A stretch of DNA of 64,000 nt from Panacibacter microcysteis (lineage in GTDB: Bacteria; Bacteroidota; Bacteroidia; Chitinophagales; Chitinophagaceae). Made by a program: the position numbers and the translations under genes. The stretch is taken from assembly GCF_015831355.1 (NCBI RefSeq), contig NZ_JADWYR010000001.1, forward strand, positions 806,001 through 870,000, read 5' to 3'. Below, in pieces: positions 24,955-34,489 of this stretch. A model generated the notes under the pieces. That model ran no database searches and was not told the DNA's origin. It saw nothing but the letters and a program-made list of their open reading frames with translations. Position 1 is the first letter of the stretch; the number at the start of each line of letters is the position of its first letter.

Positions 24955-27900
24955 ATGTCTTATACACCTCAGCATAAAATCAGGATTGTTACAGCCGCTT
25001 CTTTGTTTGACGGGCATGATGCTGCCATTAATATTATGCGCCGCATTATGCAAAGCAAAGGCGCCGAGATCATTCACCTCGGGCATAACAGGTCTGTTGC
25101 GGAAATTGTGGAATGTGCTATAGAAGAAGATGCGCAAGGCATAGCCATTACCAGCTACCAGGGCGGGCATGTGGAATTTTTTAAGTATATGAAAGACCTG
25201 CTGGATGAAAATGGTTGCGGGCATATAAAAATATTTGGTGGTGGCGGCGGTACAATTTTACCAAATGAAATACAGGAGTTGCATAAATATGGAATCACCA
25301 AAATCTATTCTCCGGATGATGGCAGGCAAATGGGTTTGGAGGGAATGATAGAACACCTACTTTCTTCCTGTGATTTTGAGGTAAACGGCAATCCCAACAA
25401 TTTTAACACTGCCATGAATTTAGGAGAATGGAAAGATGTAAGAAAGATTGCACGAAAGATATCGAACGCTGAAAACAACAAGGCAAACGATTCCATTATT
25501 GTTACACACATAACGCCTGTTTTGGGCATTACCGGTACCGGTGGTGCAGGAAAAAGCAGCGTGACCGATGAAATTGTGCGCCGGTTTCTCCATACGTTTC
25601 CGGATAAAACAATTGCGGTAATTTCGGTTGATCCATCAAAGAAAAAAACGGGCGGTGCATTATTGGGAGACAGGATAAGAATGAACGCTATCCATCACCC
25701 ACGTGCATATATGCGCAGCCTTGCTACAAGGGAAAGCGACCGCGCATTGAGCGGGCATGTACAGGAAGCTATTGATGTATGCAAAGAGGCCGGATTTGAT
25801 TTTATTATACTTGAGAGTGCTGGTGTTGGCCAAAGCGATGCATCGATACTGGATTACTGTGATGTAAGCCTATATGTAATGACCCCTGAATATGGCGCTG
25901 CATCTCAGTTGGAAAAGATTAACATGCTGGATTATGCTGATGTGATTGCCATTAATAAATTTGATAAAGCAGGTGCATTGGATGCGTTGGCAGACGTTAG
26001 AAAACAATACAAACGCAATCATGGTTTATGGAGCGCGAAAGACGAAGCTTTACCGGTAATAGGAACCATTGCATCGCAATTTAATGATGCCGGCATTAAC
26101 GAACTATTTGAAAAAATTATTCATGCAGTTGCGGCCAAAACCAAAACAACCTTCGGAGACGTTACGCATTTTACACACAAAGACACGGTAAGTAAATCAT
26201 TGATTATTCCGCCTGCAAGGGTGCGCTACCTGAGTGAAATAACCGCTGCGGTAAAAAGCTACAACGACTCTGTAAAAGAGCAATCAGCAATTGCTTCTGC
26301 ATTGTACAAAATAGACGGTACCATTACTGCCGCAGATGAGGCTAATATGGCTGCCGCCAGATCCGCATTAGACGAGTTGTATAACAGCTATGCTGTAAAG
26401 TTATTACCGGAAAATAAAAAACTGGTAGACAACTGGAGCAGCCTGCAGGAAATATACAGCAAAGACAATTTTGAATACAAGGTTCGTGATAAAATAATTC
26501 AACAGCCGCTGACCGGCACATCATTAAGCGGACTGAAAATCCGGAAAGTGATATTACCAAAATATAAAGACTGGGGCGACATACTTACATGGCAGCTACA
26601 GGAAAATATTCCCGGAGAATTTCCTTACACAGCCGGTGTGTTTCCGCTGAAGCGCGAAGGCGAAGACCCCACCCGTATGTTTGCCGGAGAAGGCGGCCCG
26701 GAGCGAACCAATAAACGTTTTCATTACGTATCGCAGGGGCAGCCTGCAAAACGTTTATCTACGGCGTTCGACAGCGTTACGTTATATGGCGAAGACCCCG
26801 CATACCGCCCCGATATTTATGGCAAAGTTGGTAACAGTGGTGTAAGTATTGCAAATGTTGACGATGCAAAAAAACTATACAGTGGTTTCGATCTTTGCGA
26901 CCCCAGGACTTCTGTAAGCATGACCATTAACGGGCCGGCGCCTATGTTGCTGGCATTCTTTATGAATGCGGCCATTGACCAGCAGTGCGAGAAATGGATA
27001 GAAGCAAATGATAAATGGTCTATGGTTGATGAGGCATTTGAAAAGAAATACAGGCATTTGCCCAGGCCGGTTTATTACAACCCATCCTCGCCGGAAAGAT
27101 TGCCCGAAGGCAATAACGGCCTTGGCTTAAAACTGCTTGGCCTTAGTGGCGATGAAGTTTTACCGCAGGATGTTTACAATACTATTAAAGCAAATGCACT
27201 TGCACAGGTACGCGGCACCGTACAGGCAGACATTTTAAAAGAAGACCAGGCGCAAAATACCTGCATATTCTCTACCGAATTTGCCCTTAAACTAATGGGC
27301 GATGTGCAACAATACTTCATCGAAAAAAATGTGCGCAATTTTTACAGTGTTAGTATCAGTGGTTACCACATTGCAGAAGCCGGTGCCAATCCTGTAACGC
27401 AGCTCGCCTTTACGCTGGCAAACGGATTTACCTACGTAGAGTATTACCTCAGCCGCGGAATGCATATTGATGATTTTGCGCCAAACCTGTCTTTCTTTTT
27501 CAGCAATGGCATGGACCCCGAATACAGTGTTATAGGGCGTGTAGCAAGGCGTATATGGGCAAAAGCAATGAAGTACAAATACAAGGCTAATAAGCGTAGC
27601 CAGATGTTGAAATACCACATTCAAACAAGCGGCAGAAGCTTGCATGCACAGGAAATAGATTTTAACGATATACGCACTACTTTACAGGCCCTGTATGCTA
27701 TTTATGACAACTGCAATTCCCTGCACACAAATGCTTACGACGAGGCCATTACAACACCAACAGAAGAAAGTGTACGCCGTGCAATGGCAATACAATTAAT
27801 CATAAACCGCGAGCTGGGTACAGCAAAAAATGAAAACCCTAACCAGGGCGCTTTCCTTATAGAAGAACTTACAGACCTTGTTGAAGAAGCCGTAATGAAA

Positions 27901-28311
27901 GAATTTGACCGCATTACCGAACGTGGTGGTGTACTGGGTGCCATGGAGCGTATGTACCAGCGTAATAAAATACAGGAAGAAAGCCTGCACTATGAACACA
28001 TGAAACATACAGGAGAACTACCGCTGGTAGGTGTAAATACTTTCCTCAACAAAAAAGGCTCTCCTACCATTATTCCTTCTGAGGTAATACGCAGTACAAG
28101 AGAAGAAAAAGAACAGCAGATACAAAATTTGCAGGCATTCTGGAAACGCAATGAAGACAAAAGTGCAGATGCGCTGAAAAGGTTGAAAGAAGTGGCCGTT
28201 AATAACGGAAATATGTTTGAAGAACTGATGGAAACAGTAAAGTATTGCAGTCTTGGCCAGGTTACCAATGCACTGTATGAAGTGGGTGGTCAATACAGGA
28301 GAAATATGTAA
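24955..28311 (+). CDS. icmF: fused isobutyryl-CoA mutase IcmF
   Basis: Coenzyme B12-dependent acyl-CoA mutase fused to its G-protein chaperone, 1118 residues, the family length. Order: a cobalamin-binding domain at about residues 8-140 ([13 protein letters not shown], with His21 the probable lower cobalt ligand, then GGGGGTILP), a MeaB-like GTPase domain with P-loop [12 protein letters not shown] near residue 190 and the later INKFDKA, and a mutase TIM barrel from about residue 530 ([20 protein letters not shown] in pieces). Fused IcmF proteins convert isobutyryl-CoA and butyryl-CoA, or pivalyl-CoA; ordinary methylmalonyl-CoA mutases are not fused this way. No cobalamin riboswitch was seen upstream. 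Confidence 0.93.
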   Translation: MSYTPQHKIRIVTAASLFDGHDAAINIMRRIMQSKGAEIIHLGHNRSVAEIVECAIEEDAQGIAITSYQGGHVEFFKYMKDLLDENGCGHIKIFGGGGGTILPNEIQELHKYGITKIYSPDDGRQMGLEGMIEHLLSSCDFEVNGNPNNFNTAMNLGEWKDVRKIARKISNAENNKANDSIIVTHITPVLGITGTGGAGKSSVTDEIVRRFLHTFPDKTIAVISVDPSKKKTGGALLGDRIRMNAIHHPRAYMRSLATRESDRALSGHVQEAIDVCKEAGFDFIILESAGVGQSDASILDYCDVSLYVMTPEYGAASQLEKINMLDYADVIAINKFDKAGALDALADVRKQYKRNHGLWSAKDEALPVIGTIASQFNDAGINELFEKIIHAVAAKTKTTFGDVTHFTHKDTVSKSLIIPPARVRYLSEITAAVKSYNDSVKEQSAIASALYKIDGTITAADEANMAAARSALDELYNSYAVKLLPENKKLVDNWSSLQEIYSKDNFEYKVRDKIIQQPLTGTSLSGLKIRKVILPKYKDWGDILTWQLQENIPGEFPYTAGVFPLKREGEDPTRMFAGEGGPERTNKRFHYVSQGQPAKRLSTAFDSVTLYGEDPAYRPDIYGKVGNSGVSIANVDDAKKLYSGFDLCDPRTSVSMTINGPAPMLLAFFMNAAIDQQCEKWIEANDKWSMVDEAFEKKYRHLPRPVYYNPSSPERLPEGNNGLGLKLLGLSGDEVLPQDVYNTIKANALAQVRGTVQADILKEDQAQNTCIFSTEFALKLMGDVQQYFIEKNVRNFYSVSISGYHIAEAGANPVTQLAFTLANGFTYVEYYLSRGMHIDDFAPNLSFFFSNGMDPEYSVIGRVARRIWAKAMKYKYKANKRSQMLKYHIQTSGRSLHAQEIDFNDIRTTLQALYAIYDNCNSLHTNAYDEAITTPTEESVRRAMAIQLIINRELGTAKNENPNQGAFLIEELTDLVEEAVMKEFDRITERGGVLGAMERMYQRNKIQEESLHYEHMKHTGELPLVGVNTFLNKKGSPTIIPSEVIRSTREEKEQQIQNLQAFWKRNEDKSADALKRLKEVAVNNGNMFEELMETVKYCSLGQVTNALYEVGGQYRRNM

Positions 28312-28320
28312 AAGATTTAT

Positions 28321-28373
28321 GTACCCGGCTGTTGAATAAGCATTGAACTTTTGTTGCGTGGCACGCTTCAACG
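28321..28373 (-). repeat. dispersed intergenic repeat, type D head
   Basis: Minus-strand head GTTGAAGCGTGCCACGCAAC; its core GCGTG-C-CACGC is a perfect odd dyad. The tail begins ten bases after the icmF stop. Paired head to head with the type B copy at 28514. Confidence 0.8.
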
Positions 28374-28513
28374 TTCAGCTCAATATTGAACAAACGCGAA
28401 GACCGAAGCGTAGCCTGCATGTTTTGAAAGAACGCTGATAGCAATTCAACACTTTAGCTGCCGGATGGTTGTACAACGGCAGCAAGGTGGCCCTTGCTGC
28501 ATATAGTTATACA

Positions 28514-28571
28514 GTACAAGTGAGTGACACAACAGGCGGTGAATAAAGATGTACTGCCGGCTCAAAAAAAA
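28514..28571 (+). repeat. dispersed intergenic repeat, type B head
   Basis: Exact type B head; tail ends GCCGGCTCAAAAAAAA and runs directly into the stop codon of the minus-strand response regulator. Confidence 0.9.
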
Positions 28572-29213
28572 TTACAGCGTAATTATGCCGTTGCGTATTG
28601 CATACATTACCAACCCCACTCTCGATAATGTTCCGAGTTTATCAAACAGGTTGCTTCGCAAAGATTCTACTGCCCTGGTGGTAATATTCATTACATCTGC
28701 AATTTCTTTGTACGACTTTTCGGTGCAGCACCACTTTAAAAACTCAAGTTCTTTATCGCTCAGGAAGATCATTTCATTGCTGTCGTTGGGGCCTTTGCTC
28801 ATCATATGCATAAGCTTGTTACTTACCAGGTCATTGAAGAAAAAACCTTTCTCTGTAACATCTCTTAATGCATTGCGTAAAATATCTGGCTTGCTGTCTT
28901 TTAAAATATAGCCTTTTGCACCACTCTGCAGCATTTTGATGATGGCGGTGTCATTATCAAGCATAGAAAGTACCAGCACACGAATATCAGGTGCGTTATT
29001 TTTTAACCAGTTGGCGGTAGCAAAACCATCCATTTCGGGCATATTTATATCGAGCAGCACAACTTCGGGTTTGCCTTTGGTTTTAATGCTTTCTATAAAT
29101 TGCTTGCCATTGTCTGCTTCAAAAATTACCTGGTATTCACCAAAACTGTTGATAACACTGGCAAGACCGCTTCTGAGGAGGGCATGGTCATCAACAAGTG
29201 CAACTTTTTTCAT
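28572..29213 (-). CDS. NarL/LuxR-type response regulator
   Basis: 213 residues: a receiver domain at 1-120 (VALVDDHALLRSGL, phospho-Asp in VVLLDINMPEMDG, then LVLSMLDND and GYILKDSKPDIL) and a LuxR helix-turn-helix at about 150-213 (LSDKELEFLKWCCTEKSYKEIADVMNI, in parts, then TTRAVESLRSNLFDKLG). It is the last gene of a three-gene minus-strand operon and is separated by eight bases from the histidine kinase gene, which is its likely partner. Confidence 0.92.
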   Translation of the reverse strand: MKKVALVDDHALLRSGLASVINSFGEYQVIFEADNGKQFIESIKTKGKPEVVLLDINMPEMDGFATANWLKNNAPDIRVLVLSMLDNDTAIIKMLQSGAKGYILKDSKPDILRNALRDVTEKGFFFNDLVSNKLMHMMSKGPNDSNEMIFLSDKELEFLKWCCTEKSYKEIADVMNITTRAVESLRSNLFDKLGTLSRVGLVMYAIRNGIITL

Positions 29214-29221
29214 AATGAGGA

Positions 29222-30004
29222 TTAACTGTTATTAATATGCAGTTGTATAGCAGTTCCTTTACCGGTTGCTGATTGTATATCGAGCGTTGCATGCATAAGC
29301 TTACATCGTTGCTCCATACTTTTCAGCCCGATGCCGGTTTTGGTTCCCTGCAAAGTTGCAACATCGAATCCAATACCATCATCTTTTATTTCAATAAATG
29401 TTTGCCCTGTATGCTGGCGCATGGTAACTACAATTTTAGAAGCCTTTGCATGCTTCAATGCATTGTGCAGCATTTCCTGTATCATACGAAAAACAATGAC
29501 AGACTTGTTAGGTTCTACGTTGATCTCAGACTCATCTGCTATCAGTTCGGTTTTGAGCTTTGACACACGTTGCAGGATGAATAGTTCGTGGCGCGTTGCA
29601 TTTACCAGGCCAATGTCTGATATTTTCTCCGGGTGCAGGCTTTTACTAAGATCGCGCAGGTCGTTAATGGCTTTTCCCAACAGCTCTTCTGTGAGCAAAA
29701 TCTTGTCTGTTGCATTATCGTGTGGAATGGTATTGAGATTGAGCTTTGCAAGGCTCAATACCTGGCCAATATTGTCGTGTATTTCCTGGCTGATGTTGCG
29801 AAACGTTTGCTCCTGTATTTCTATTTGCGATTGTAAAATCGTTTGTTCAAACTGTACTTTAAGATCGAGCATTTGCTTTTGGTGCAGGATTTTTCTACGC
29901 TGCGATTGTATAAAGAAGAGGTAGAAAAAAAACAGGAAAAACAGAATGATGGCGCAGCCAGCAATGATCAGGTTGATGATATAGAACGGCGGCGTTTGTA
30001 ACAT
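29222..30004 (-). CDS. sensor histidine kinase, HisKA_3 type
   Basis: About 260 residues from MLQTPPFYIINLIIAG. One membrane segment (FYIINLIIAGCAIILFFLFF), a coiled-coil linker (KILHQKQMLDLKVQFEQ), the HisKA_3 box EIHDNIGQVLSLAKLNL with the phospho-His, and a HATPase_c domain with DDGIGFD and TGIGLKSMEQRC. There is no extracytoplasmic sensor domain, so the signal may come from another protein; the 7-TM protein encoded directly upstream, overlapping by 37 bases, is the natural candidate. The longer frame to 30064 lies inside that gene and is rejected. Confidence 0.88.
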   Translation of the reverse strand: MLQTPPFYIINLIIAGCAIILFFLFFFYLFFIQSQRRKILHQKQMLDLKVQFEQTILQSQIEIQEQTFRNISQEIHDNIGQVLSLAKLNLNTIPHDNATDKILLTEELLGKAINDLRDLSKSLHPEKISDIGLVNATRHELFILQRVSKLKTELIADESEINVEPNKSVIVFRMIQEMLHNALKHAKASKIVVTMRQHTGQTFIEIKDDGIGFDVATLQGTKTGIGLKSMEQRCKLMHATLDIQSATGKGTAIQLHINNS

Positions 30005-30630
30005 AAAAGGCCTATTGTAATAAAAACAAAACGAATAATACTTGAAGATAACGGAACAAGCCATATTCTGTTTGCATCATCACGGTAATTGTTTACCTGC
30101 AGGTATTTATAGGCAACAAAGCCAAAAATACTTAAGGCACAAGATACAAGAAATGCACTGCTAATCCAGAAATTTGGCAGGCGCTGAAAGTATAATACAT
30201 CTTCGCTTTTTGATATCTCGAAAAGACTGTACATGGACAACAGCAATATTATAAGATTGGCTACTACTGATGAATTGCTGTTGAAAACAGCCAGCGGTTC
30301 AAAGATTACAATATTGATGTACCAGAAAATCGTGTACCCACCGAGTATAAGCCAATACAAAACAATTGACTTCTTCAGTAAGCATCTGATAAAATAATAC
30401 CCGAGCAAAGCAATCTCGAAAAGGGAAAAGAAATGATAAAAATACATGTTGTTTATACCCTTATCTGCAAGCAGGTTGGTAACAAGGAACACAACAAAAC
30501 AGACAGATAAATAGGCTACCAGCAGGTACTCTTTTTTGTCCATGAAGGATATAAAAAAAAGTGATGCCAGCAATGCTAACAGCGGCATATATGTATCAGA
30601 ATAATTTAGAAACCAATCAGCCATGTTCAT
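29968..30630 (-). CDS. 7-TM membrane protein upstream of a histidine kinase
   Basis: 220 residues with about seven hydrophobic segments, including PLLALLASLFFISF, LLVAYLSVCFVVFLVTNLL, FFSLFEIALLGYYFI, LYWLILGGYTIFWYINI, VVANLIILLLSMYSLF and FVFITIGLLCY. I recognise no named family. The loops are short, so a small ligand in the membrane or a protein partner is more likely than a large sensor domain. Its 3' end overlaps the kinase gene by 37 bases, indicating translational coupling. A start at codon 3 (30624) is also possible. Confidence 0.75.
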   Translation of the reverse strand: MNMADWFLNYSDTYMPLLALLASLFFISFMDKKEYLLVAYLSVCFVVFLVTNLLADKGINNMYFYHFFSLFEIALLGYYFIRCLLKKSIVLYWLILGGYTIFWYINIVIFEPLAVFNSNSSVVANLIILLLSMYSLFEISKSEDVLYFQRLPNFWISSAFLVSCALSIFGFVAYKYLQVNNYRDDANRIWLVPLSSSIIRFVFITIGLLCYKRRRSISST

Positions 30631-30676
30631 TTATTGCACATTGAAAAAATTATGGCAGAACATGTCTGCCATAATG

Positions 30677-31042
30677 CTAAGAATTAAGAAAGTTCGCACT
30701 ACTGCACATCGTAGGGCATGGTCTTGTTTTGCCAATCAACGGTGTGCTGCCTGTCGGCACCGTCATCGTCAGATCATAATCGTTGTACTGGTCAGTACCC
30801 GCTTTTTGAACGGCTACAAAATAAACGGTGGGTACCATCTGGCCTTCAATGGTGTCGGCACCAATGTAGGCACGTAAACCATCCAGTTGTGTTACACCGC
30901 CTGCCTGGTCGATCAGTTCTTTAATGTCGTCTTTACTGATCATGAAAGAATACTTAGCAGCAGATTTTGCATTAGGTGTTAAACCTTGCACATAACTTCT
31001 GAATGCCTGTACCTTGTTTTTTACTTCTTGCCAGGTTGCCAT
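30677..31042 (-). CDS. small protein with a C-terminal CPxxC motif, unknown function
   Basis: 121 residues, no signal peptide or membrane segment. The start MATWQEVKNKVQAFRSYVQG and the middle GLRAYIGADTIEGQMVPTVYF suggest a compact alpha/beta fold; the C-terminus RPCPTMCSSANFLNS has a CPxxC motif. I recall proteins with this design as paralogs in Bacteroidota, but could not check. It is 46 bases upstream of the 7-TM gene on the same strand, so the four genes (small protein, 7-TM, kinase, regulator) may form one unit. A tandem dyad lies 79 bases upstream. Confidence 0.7.
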   Translation of the reverse strand: MATWQEVKNKVQAFRSYVQGLTPNAKSAAKYSFMISKDDIKELIDQAGGVTQLDGLRAYIGADTIEGQMVPTVYFVAVQKAGTDQYNDYDLTMTVPTGSTPLIGKTRPCPTMCSSANFLNS

Positions 31043-31120
31043 AAAATAACATTTGAGGGGTTAATAAATAATAGATAATGGTATTATGCAAAATAAAGTG
31101 GTATACAAACATCCATAAAC

Positions 31121-31154
31121 GTGAAAAATCACATATGCGTATGTGATTTTTCAC
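31121..31154. promoter_or_regulatory. tandem dyad, 15-bp inverted repeat with 4-base centre
   Basis: A perfect 15-bp inverted repeat (31121-31135 with 31140-31154) around TGCG. Each arm contains its own palindrome, GTGAAAAATCAC and GTGATTTTTCAC, whose centres are 22 bp apart, about two helical turns. It stands between divergent genes (the CPxxC gene and the aminotransferase), the classic place for a pair of operators. A hairpin or terminator is the alternative, but neither gene ends here. Confidence 0.6.
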
Positions 31155-31226
31155 ACCAGGGGCAAACAGCATTACACCATTTTACTGATATTATCATTTT
31201 ATCTTTCATTTAAACACATGCTACCG

Positions 31227-31234
31227 TACTTTTG
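31227..31234 (+). promoter_or_regulatory. promoter -7 element of the aminotransferase gene
   Basis: TACTTTTG fits TAnnTTTG. It lies 25 bases before the chosen ATG at 31259 and covers the alternative TTG start, so it decides the start. Confidence 0.6.
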
Positions 31235-31258
31235 CACGGCAATAATTCCTTCGACGCT

Positions 31259-32515
31259 ATGACTAAATTAAGCCGGCTAGCCGAAACCCTTATAGGTTCT
31301 GAAATTGTGAAACTTGGAAATGCGATCAACGAAAGAAAAAGACAGGGCGAAAAGATTTACAACTTTACTATCGGAGATTTTGATCCAAACGTCTTTCCTA
31401 TTCCGCAGGAACTGGAAAACCTTATAGTGGATGCTTACAGAAGTCATTATACCAATTACCCGCCTGCAGATGGCGTATTTGAATTAAGGAATGCCGTAAA
31501 GCAATTCATCAACAGGTATCAGCACCAGGATTTTGAGCTTAATGAAATACTCATTGCTTCCGGTGGCAGACCACTTATTTACACGCTGTTTAAAACAGTG
31601 GCAGACCCGGGCGATAAGGTTATTTATGCCGTTCCATCCTGGAATAATAACCACTACACCAGTATGAATGGTGCAGAGCATTGCCTGATAGATGCTACGC
31701 CAGAAAACAACTTCATGCCCCGTGCAGAAGATATTGCAAAACACATAAAAGGTGCTGCGCTGATCTGTTTATGCACACCGCAAAACCCAACAGGCACAAC
31801 ACTTCAAAAAGAAGAACTCGAAAAAATCTGTGACCTTATTATAGCAGAAAACGCCAGTCGCGGGCCGGGGGAGAAAAAGCTTTACCTTATGTTTGACCAG
31901 ATGTATTGTATGCTTACTTATGGTAAAACGGTACACTACAACCCGCTCGAATTAAGGCCTGCCATAAAACCTTATACCATTTTTATCGATGGCATTTCAA
32001 AGGTTTTTGCAGCTACAGGCGTACGTGTGGGCTGGGCACTGGGGCCGTCGCATGTTATTGCCAAAATGAAAGCATTGCTAAGCCACGTAGGTGCGTGGGC
32101 GCCAATGGCAGAGCAAAAAGCGGTAGCCGCTTACCTTTTACAAACTACAGCCGTAGACGCTTATCTTACGCAGTTCAGGGCCGCCCTGGAAGAGCGCCTT
32201 ATAAAAATCTACGAAGGCTTTATAACCCTGAGGGAAAAAGGATATGCTGTAGATGCAATTGCACCACAGGCAGCCATATACCTAACCATAAAAATTGACC
32301 TCACCGGCAAAAAGCATGGCACCCATGTATTACAAACACAGCATGATGTAACAGATTATATTTTGAATGAGGCAAAACTTGCTGTGGTGCCCTTCTACGC
32401 CTTCGGTGCAGAAAACAATTCTCCATGGTACAGGTTAAGTGTGGGCACATGCCGCCTGGAAGAAATAGAACCTGTTTTCGAAAAGCTGGATGCCGCACTC
32501 GCAAAACTGCAATAA
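31259..32515 (+). CDS. class I/II PLP-dependent aminotransferase
   Basis: 418 residues, fold type I. Substrate- and PLP-binding regions appear: YNFTIGDFDP, NYPPADGVFELRNAV, ASGGRPLIYTLFKTV, PSWNNNHY, CTPQNPTGTTL with the Asn that contacts PLP, and DGISKVFAATGVRVGW with the Schiff-base Lys. The Arg near RLSVGTCRLEEI binds the substrate carboxylate. Aspartate/aromatic-type aminotransferases are the nearest group; the amino donor is unknown. The gene diverges from the CPxxC protein and shares the dyad between them. Confidence 0.88.
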   Translation: MTKLSRLAETLIGSEIVKLGNAINERKRQGEKIYNFTIGDFDPNVFPIPQELENLIVDAYRSHYTNYPPADGVFELRNAVKQFINRYQHQDFELNEILIASGGRPLIYTLFKTVADPGDKVIYAVPSWNNNHYTSMNGAEHCLIDATPENNFMPRAEDIAKHIKGAALICLCTPQNPTGTTLQKEELEKICDLIIAENASRGPGEKKLYLMFDQMYCMLTYGKTVHYNPLELRPAIKPYTIFIDGISKVFAATGVRVGWALGPSHVIAKMKALLSHVGAWAPMAEQKAVAAYLLQTTAVDAYLTQFRAALEERLIKIYEGFITLREKGYAVDAIAPQAAIYLTIKIDLTGKKHGTHVLQTQHDVTDYILNEAKLAVVPFYAFGAENNSPWYRLSVGTCRLEEIEPVFEKLDAALAKLQ

Positions 32516-32520
32516 ATCTT

Positions 32521-32576
32521 TTTGTTACCAGGCTGTTGTTTATGATGGCATCGCCTGTTGCGTCGCACTCTTCAAC
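32521..32576 (-). repeat. dispersed intergenic repeat, type A head variant
   Basis: Minus-strand copy with head GTTGAAGAGTGCGACGCAAC; it begins five bases after the aminotransferase stop. A degraded second arm may follow at 32610-32660 (TGCGGCTGGTAACAACC). Confidence 0.85.
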
Positions 32577-32738
32577 TGTTAAGCATTATTGGGCAAACGC
32601 GAAGACCTGTGCGCAGGCTAAGCGTTAAAAATGCGGCTGGTAACAACCTGGCGCTGCAGATGATCAATATTTGTTATAATGTCCGCTGCTATAAGTATCT
32701 TACCAGTTATAATTACCTAACCACAAAAATGAATTGCT

Positions 32739-33230
32739 ATGCTGGAAAATTTAATCAATCTTGTAAAAGAAAACGCCGGTGACAGTATTATTAATAACCC
32801 CGCCATTCCAAATGAAAGAAATGATGAAGCGGTAGGGCTGGCCTCCTCTTCTATTCTCGATACTTTAAAAGGAGCAATAGCCGGTGGTAATATTAATGAT
32901 GTAGTTGGAATGTTTACCAATGGAAACAATGCCGGCTCATCGCCTCTTGCTGAAAACATGAAGGGTGGCTTTGTACAAAACCTGATGGAAAAGTTTGGTC
33001 TTGACAGTGCGCAGGCTGCCAACATTGCCAACAATCTTATTCCCAACATACTGGGCAAATTTGTACATAAAACAAATGACCCGAATGATAATAGTTTTGA
33101 CCTGCAGGATATTTTACAAAAAGTTTCCGGTGGTTCGGCCGGTGGTTTAAATATACAGGACGTCTTATCAAAATTCAACAATGGAAAAGACGGCGGAATT
33201 ATGGATACAGTAAAAGGCTTCTTTAATTAA
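32739..33230 (+). CDS. DUF937/YidB-like protein
   Basis: 163 residues with the DUF937/YidB look: an MLENLINLVKENAGDSII start, helical repeats joined by Gly/Asn-rich loops (AIAGGNINDVVGMFTNGNN, VSGGSAGGLNIQDVLSKFNNG) and the AENMKGGFVQNLMEKFGLDSAQ segment (shown in part). No signal peptide or membrane segment. The function of this family is unknown to me. It is a single-gene unit with a terminator. Confidence 0.7.
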   Translation: MLENLINLVKENAGDSIINNPAIPNERNDEAVGLASSSILDTLKGAIAGGNINDVVGMFTNGNNAGSSPLAENMKGGFVQNLMEKFGLDSAQAANIANNLIPNILGKFVHKTNDPNDNSFDLQDILQKVSGGSAGGLNIQDVLSKFNNGKDGGIMDTVKGFFN

Positions 33231-33254
33231 GCTCATTATTTCTACGTAAACAAC

Positions 33255-33276
33255 GCCGGAAAATTCCGGCTTTTTT
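33255..33276 (+). terminator. terminator after the DUF937-like gene
   Basis: A stem GCCGGA / TCCGGC with a 4-base loop and six T, 24 bases after the stop. Confidence 0.85.
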
Positions 33277-33385
33277 GTGTGGCATTTTTTACATGGCCGG
33301 TACAATTTTCCACTTTCAACTCAAATCCTAGAAACACGCTTTTGTAAACCTGCCCGAACCGGGACAGATGCCATAAAAGTGGAAC

Positions 33386-33436
33386 GTTGAACCGAGCGTG
33401 GCAACAGGTGATGCCACAGGTTGTACCGCCGGCTAC
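33386..33436 (+). repeat. dispersed intergenic repeat, type C head
   Basis: Head GTTGAACCGAGCGTGGCAAC, then AGGTGATGCCACAGG and GTACCGCCGGC. Only one other type C copy is in the window (50958, minus). The frame of the downstream gene is open through this repeat, but its start is later. Confidence 0.8.
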
Positions 33437-33499
33437 ATAAATATCTTTCTACATTCAACAGGGTGTTTGATTAACTTTAGTAACAAAACTGAACAGTTA

Positions 33500-34252
33500 A
33501 TGAAACACTTTTTAACTGGTTTGCTTGCATGTCTTTTCTTTTGTTCTGTTGCGTGCGCACAATCTGTATGGGTGGGTGTTAAAGGAGGTGTAAGCATACC
33601 AAATTTAAAATCATCGTCTTCTAACCCGGTTAGCAGGGGCTGGTCTTCTATACAGGGTCCGTATTTTGGCGTTGTTGCGGCGTATAAGCTATCCAACTTT
33701 TTCTACCTGCAAACGGAATTGAATTATGCATCTCAGGGCGGCAAAAAAAGTGGTTTACAGGCTATTTCGAGCAAACCTTATACATCATTCTTCCCACCTG
33801 GTACTGATGTGCCTAAATATTTTTATGCGGTGTTCAGTAATGAAGTACACCTCAATTACCTGGAGTTACCTGTACTTATTAAACTGGAATACGCTTTAAA
33901 CAATCAATTCGGACTGTTTGTAAACGGCGGGCCATATGTTGGATACCTGCTGAGTGCAAAAAATCTCTCATCAGGCAAAAGCAATGTGTATTTTGATGAA
34001 CAACTTACACAGCCGGCATTGCCGGCACCTGCAGATTTTGCCGCAACCACAAATGTGATCAACGATATCAACAGGTTTAATGTTGGCGTGCAGGGAGGTT
34101 TGGGTGTAAGCCTGAAACTGAAAAATGATAGCAAGTTTTTTTTGACAGCAGGTGGGAATTATGGCTTTAGACCAATTCAGAAAGATGAAGCCAATGGGCA
34201 AAGCAATACCGGTGCAGCAACGGTAATCCTTGGTTATATGCTTGGTTTTTGA
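33500..34252 (+). CDS. outer membrane beta-barrel protein (PorT-like)
   Basis: 250 residues with a signal peptide (MKHFLTGLLACLFFCSVACAQ) and a beta-barrel of about eight strands of the outer-membrane-beta-barrel group: WVGVKGGVSIPNL, GPYFGVVAAYKLSNFFYLQTELNYASQG, LNYLELPVLIKLEYAL and a C-terminal aromatic residue (MLGF). The family includes PorT of the T9SS and many unassigned proteins of this kind. The longer reading from 33398 runs through a dispersed repeat and is rejected. Confidence 0.85.
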   Translation: MKHFLTGLLACLFFCSVACAQSVWVGVKGGVSIPNLKSSSSNPVSRGWSSIQGPYFGVVAAYKLSNFFYLQTELNYASQGGKKSGLQAISSKPYTSFFPPGTDVPKYFYAVFSNEVHLNYLELPVLIKLEYALNNQFGLFVNGGPYVGYLLSAKNLSSGKSNVYFDEQLTQPALPAPADFAATTNVINDINRFNVGVQGGLGVSLKLKNDSKFFLTAGGNYGFRPIQKDEANGQSNTGAATVILGYMLGF

Positions 34253-34464
34253 AGTAAAAACGATTAACAAGAATTCGACTTTTACTTAACATTTTCTTAT
34301 TAAACTTTGACTGAAATTTGCATCTATAAATAACACGGGACAGGAAATAAAAACGGGGCGATTAGGAGATACTTAACAAATAGATTTTATTTCTGGCATC
34401 CGGTTTGTAAAATGTAACAATAGAAACTTAGTCAATTTTCTCATAAGCAGTTAGTTTTGGTTGC

Positions 34465-34486
34465 GGCCCCTGTTTCCACAGGGGCC
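34465..34486. terminator. hairpin terminator, convergent
   Basis: A 9-bp perfect stem GGCCCCTGT / ACAGGGGCC with loop TTCC, then a T-rich stretch. It lies 213 bases after the beta-barrel gene and three bases from the VanZ-like stop, so it may serve both. Confidence 0.75.
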
Positions 34487-34489
34487 TAT

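Noticed and set aside
33398-33499. A longer start for the beta-barrel gene
   Set aside because: The extra 34 codons cover a dispersed repeat, and the inner ATG starts a proper signal peptide.
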